From Methanobrevibacter sp. (lineage in GTDB: Archaea; Methanobacteriota; Methanobacteria; Methanobacteriales; Methanobacteriaceae): 5,172 nucleotides of DNA. Numbering within the stretch: the first letter of the stretch is position 1; every line of letters begins with the position of its first letter. The stretch is from positions 1-5,172 of the forward strand of contig JADLKP010000165.1 of the NCBI GenBank assembly GCA_016838945.1. The letters run 5' to 3'. Position numbers and translations under genes: made by a program. Shown one piece after another: positions 4,735 through 5,172 of the stretch. A model generated the notes under the pieces. It saw nothing but the letters and a program-made list of their open reading frames with translations. It was not told the origin of the DNA and made no database searches.

Positions 4735-5172
4735 TCATTATTGAATTTTTATGTATATATTATTTTTTTAATAAATTTTATTAATAAATTTTTCTAAAAT
4801 AATCAGGTTATTTTTCTTCCTTTTTTCACAAATATTCCTTTTTTTAAATTTGTCATTTTTTCAGTAAAAAATTCCTAATTTATCATGATTTATCATGATT
4901 ATTGTTTTTTTATTGCCTAAATGTTTCATCATTATTTTTGCATCGTTTTGCAAAAGTTATTCATTTGGTATATTTTCTTTTCCTTTTGCCTTTTTAACTG
5001 AGTTAACTATCTTATTCGTAATTTGCATTTTCTTAATTTCAATTATTTTTCGTTCGTTGTGATAACAATTATTCTTTAATTTTACATTTTTTAAAAAGAT
5101 TCTATGATATGTATATTATTAAATATTGATAAAAATATCTCTAATTTATGTATTTTGTTATTTTCGCTATTA
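4735..5172. other. AT-rich right flank without a convincing gene
   Basis: This stretch of over 400 bases has stops in all frames and no start with a proper ribosome site. It includes T-rich runs (4761-4769, 4821-4826, 4839-4845), an 11-bp repeat at 4769-4779 and 4782-4792, and the paired palindromes at 4882-4899. It presumably holds upstream control sequence of the adhesin-like gene and flanking sequence of a gene beyond the right edge. I see no tRNA-like or rRNA-like sequence. Confidence 0.5.
4878..4900. repeat. Twin ATCATGAT palindromes one helical turn apart
   Basis: A 10-bp unit (TTTATCATGA) is repeated at 4879-4888 and 4889-4898. Each contains the perfect 8-bp palindrome ATCATGAT (4882-4889 and 4892-4899). 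A 10-bp spacing puts both on the same face of the helix, as expected for cooperative binding of a dimeric regulator. The site lies about 145 bases upstream of the adhesin TATA box, far for an archaeal operator, so it may serve a gene to the right. Function is inferred. Confidence 0.5.

Noticed and set aside
4957..5028. A 23-residue minus-strand frame starting ATG at 5028, within an open stretch running to about 5116
   Set aside because: There is no ribosome site before the ATG and no other start. The lysine-rich product is what A-rich DNA gives by chance. It could be a remnant of a decayed gene, but nothing supports that.
5057..5070. A lac-operator-like sequence (TTGTGATAACAATT)
   Set aside because: The likeness is to a bacterial operator half in an inferred archaeon, with no LacI-type gene nearby. 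The TTGT/ACAA arms are too short to mean much in this A/T-rich stretch.

Overview
The window looks like genomic DNA from a methanogenic archaeon of the Methanobacteriales, most likely a gut or rumen Methanobrevibacter or a close relative. The DNA is very AT-rich, and arginine is coded almost entirely by AGA/AGG. Archaeal TATA-like boxes sit about 25 bases before the expected transcript starts, and GGTGAT or GGAGG ribosome sites precede the genes. The gene content also fits: an ExbB-like channel paired with a DUF2149-type partner, and an adhesin-like surface protein with repeated Ig-like domains. The genus is inferred from sequence character, not from any database search.

Left part (130-1924, + strand): three genes in a row. 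First is a 7-helix membrane protein of uncertain family (130-813). A MotA/TolQ/ExbB proton-channel protein (923-1564) follows. Last is a short one-helix protein with the ExbD/TolR/MotB-type membrane aspartate (DUF2149-like, 1607-1924). The last two very probably form an ion-driven motor complex in the cell membrane, and the first may be the membrane protein it works with. The 3' end of the first gene, including its stop codon, is duplicated in tandem (779-851).

Middle (1925-2235): a gene-free stretch between convergent genes. It holds T-rich termination sequence, a 24-bp repeat present twice, three tandem 38-bp repeats, and a hairpin terminator for the gene on the other strand.

Right part (2236-4688, - strand): a small secreted protein of unknown function (2236-2757), then an adhesin-like surface protein read from 4688 towards 3029. 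The adhesin is split into two frames by a shift of one base at about 3860-3868. The 5' half has the signal peptide, an acidic stretch and a beta-rich region. The 3' half has the rest of one Ig-like domain and two very lysine-rich Ig-like repeats. Removing one base would fuse them into a protein of about 552 residues. Both this gene and the small secreted gene have their own promoter, and both end in hairpin-plus-T terminators.

Right flank (4735-5172): over 400 bases of very AT-rich DNA without a convincing gene. Its one ordered feature is a pair of ATCATGAT palindromes spaced one helical turn apart.

The strongest candidates for something undescribed are the energised membrane module in a single-membrane archaeon, and the tandem repeat block in the convergent intergenic region. 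The split adhesin is most simply a recent mutation or an assembly error.
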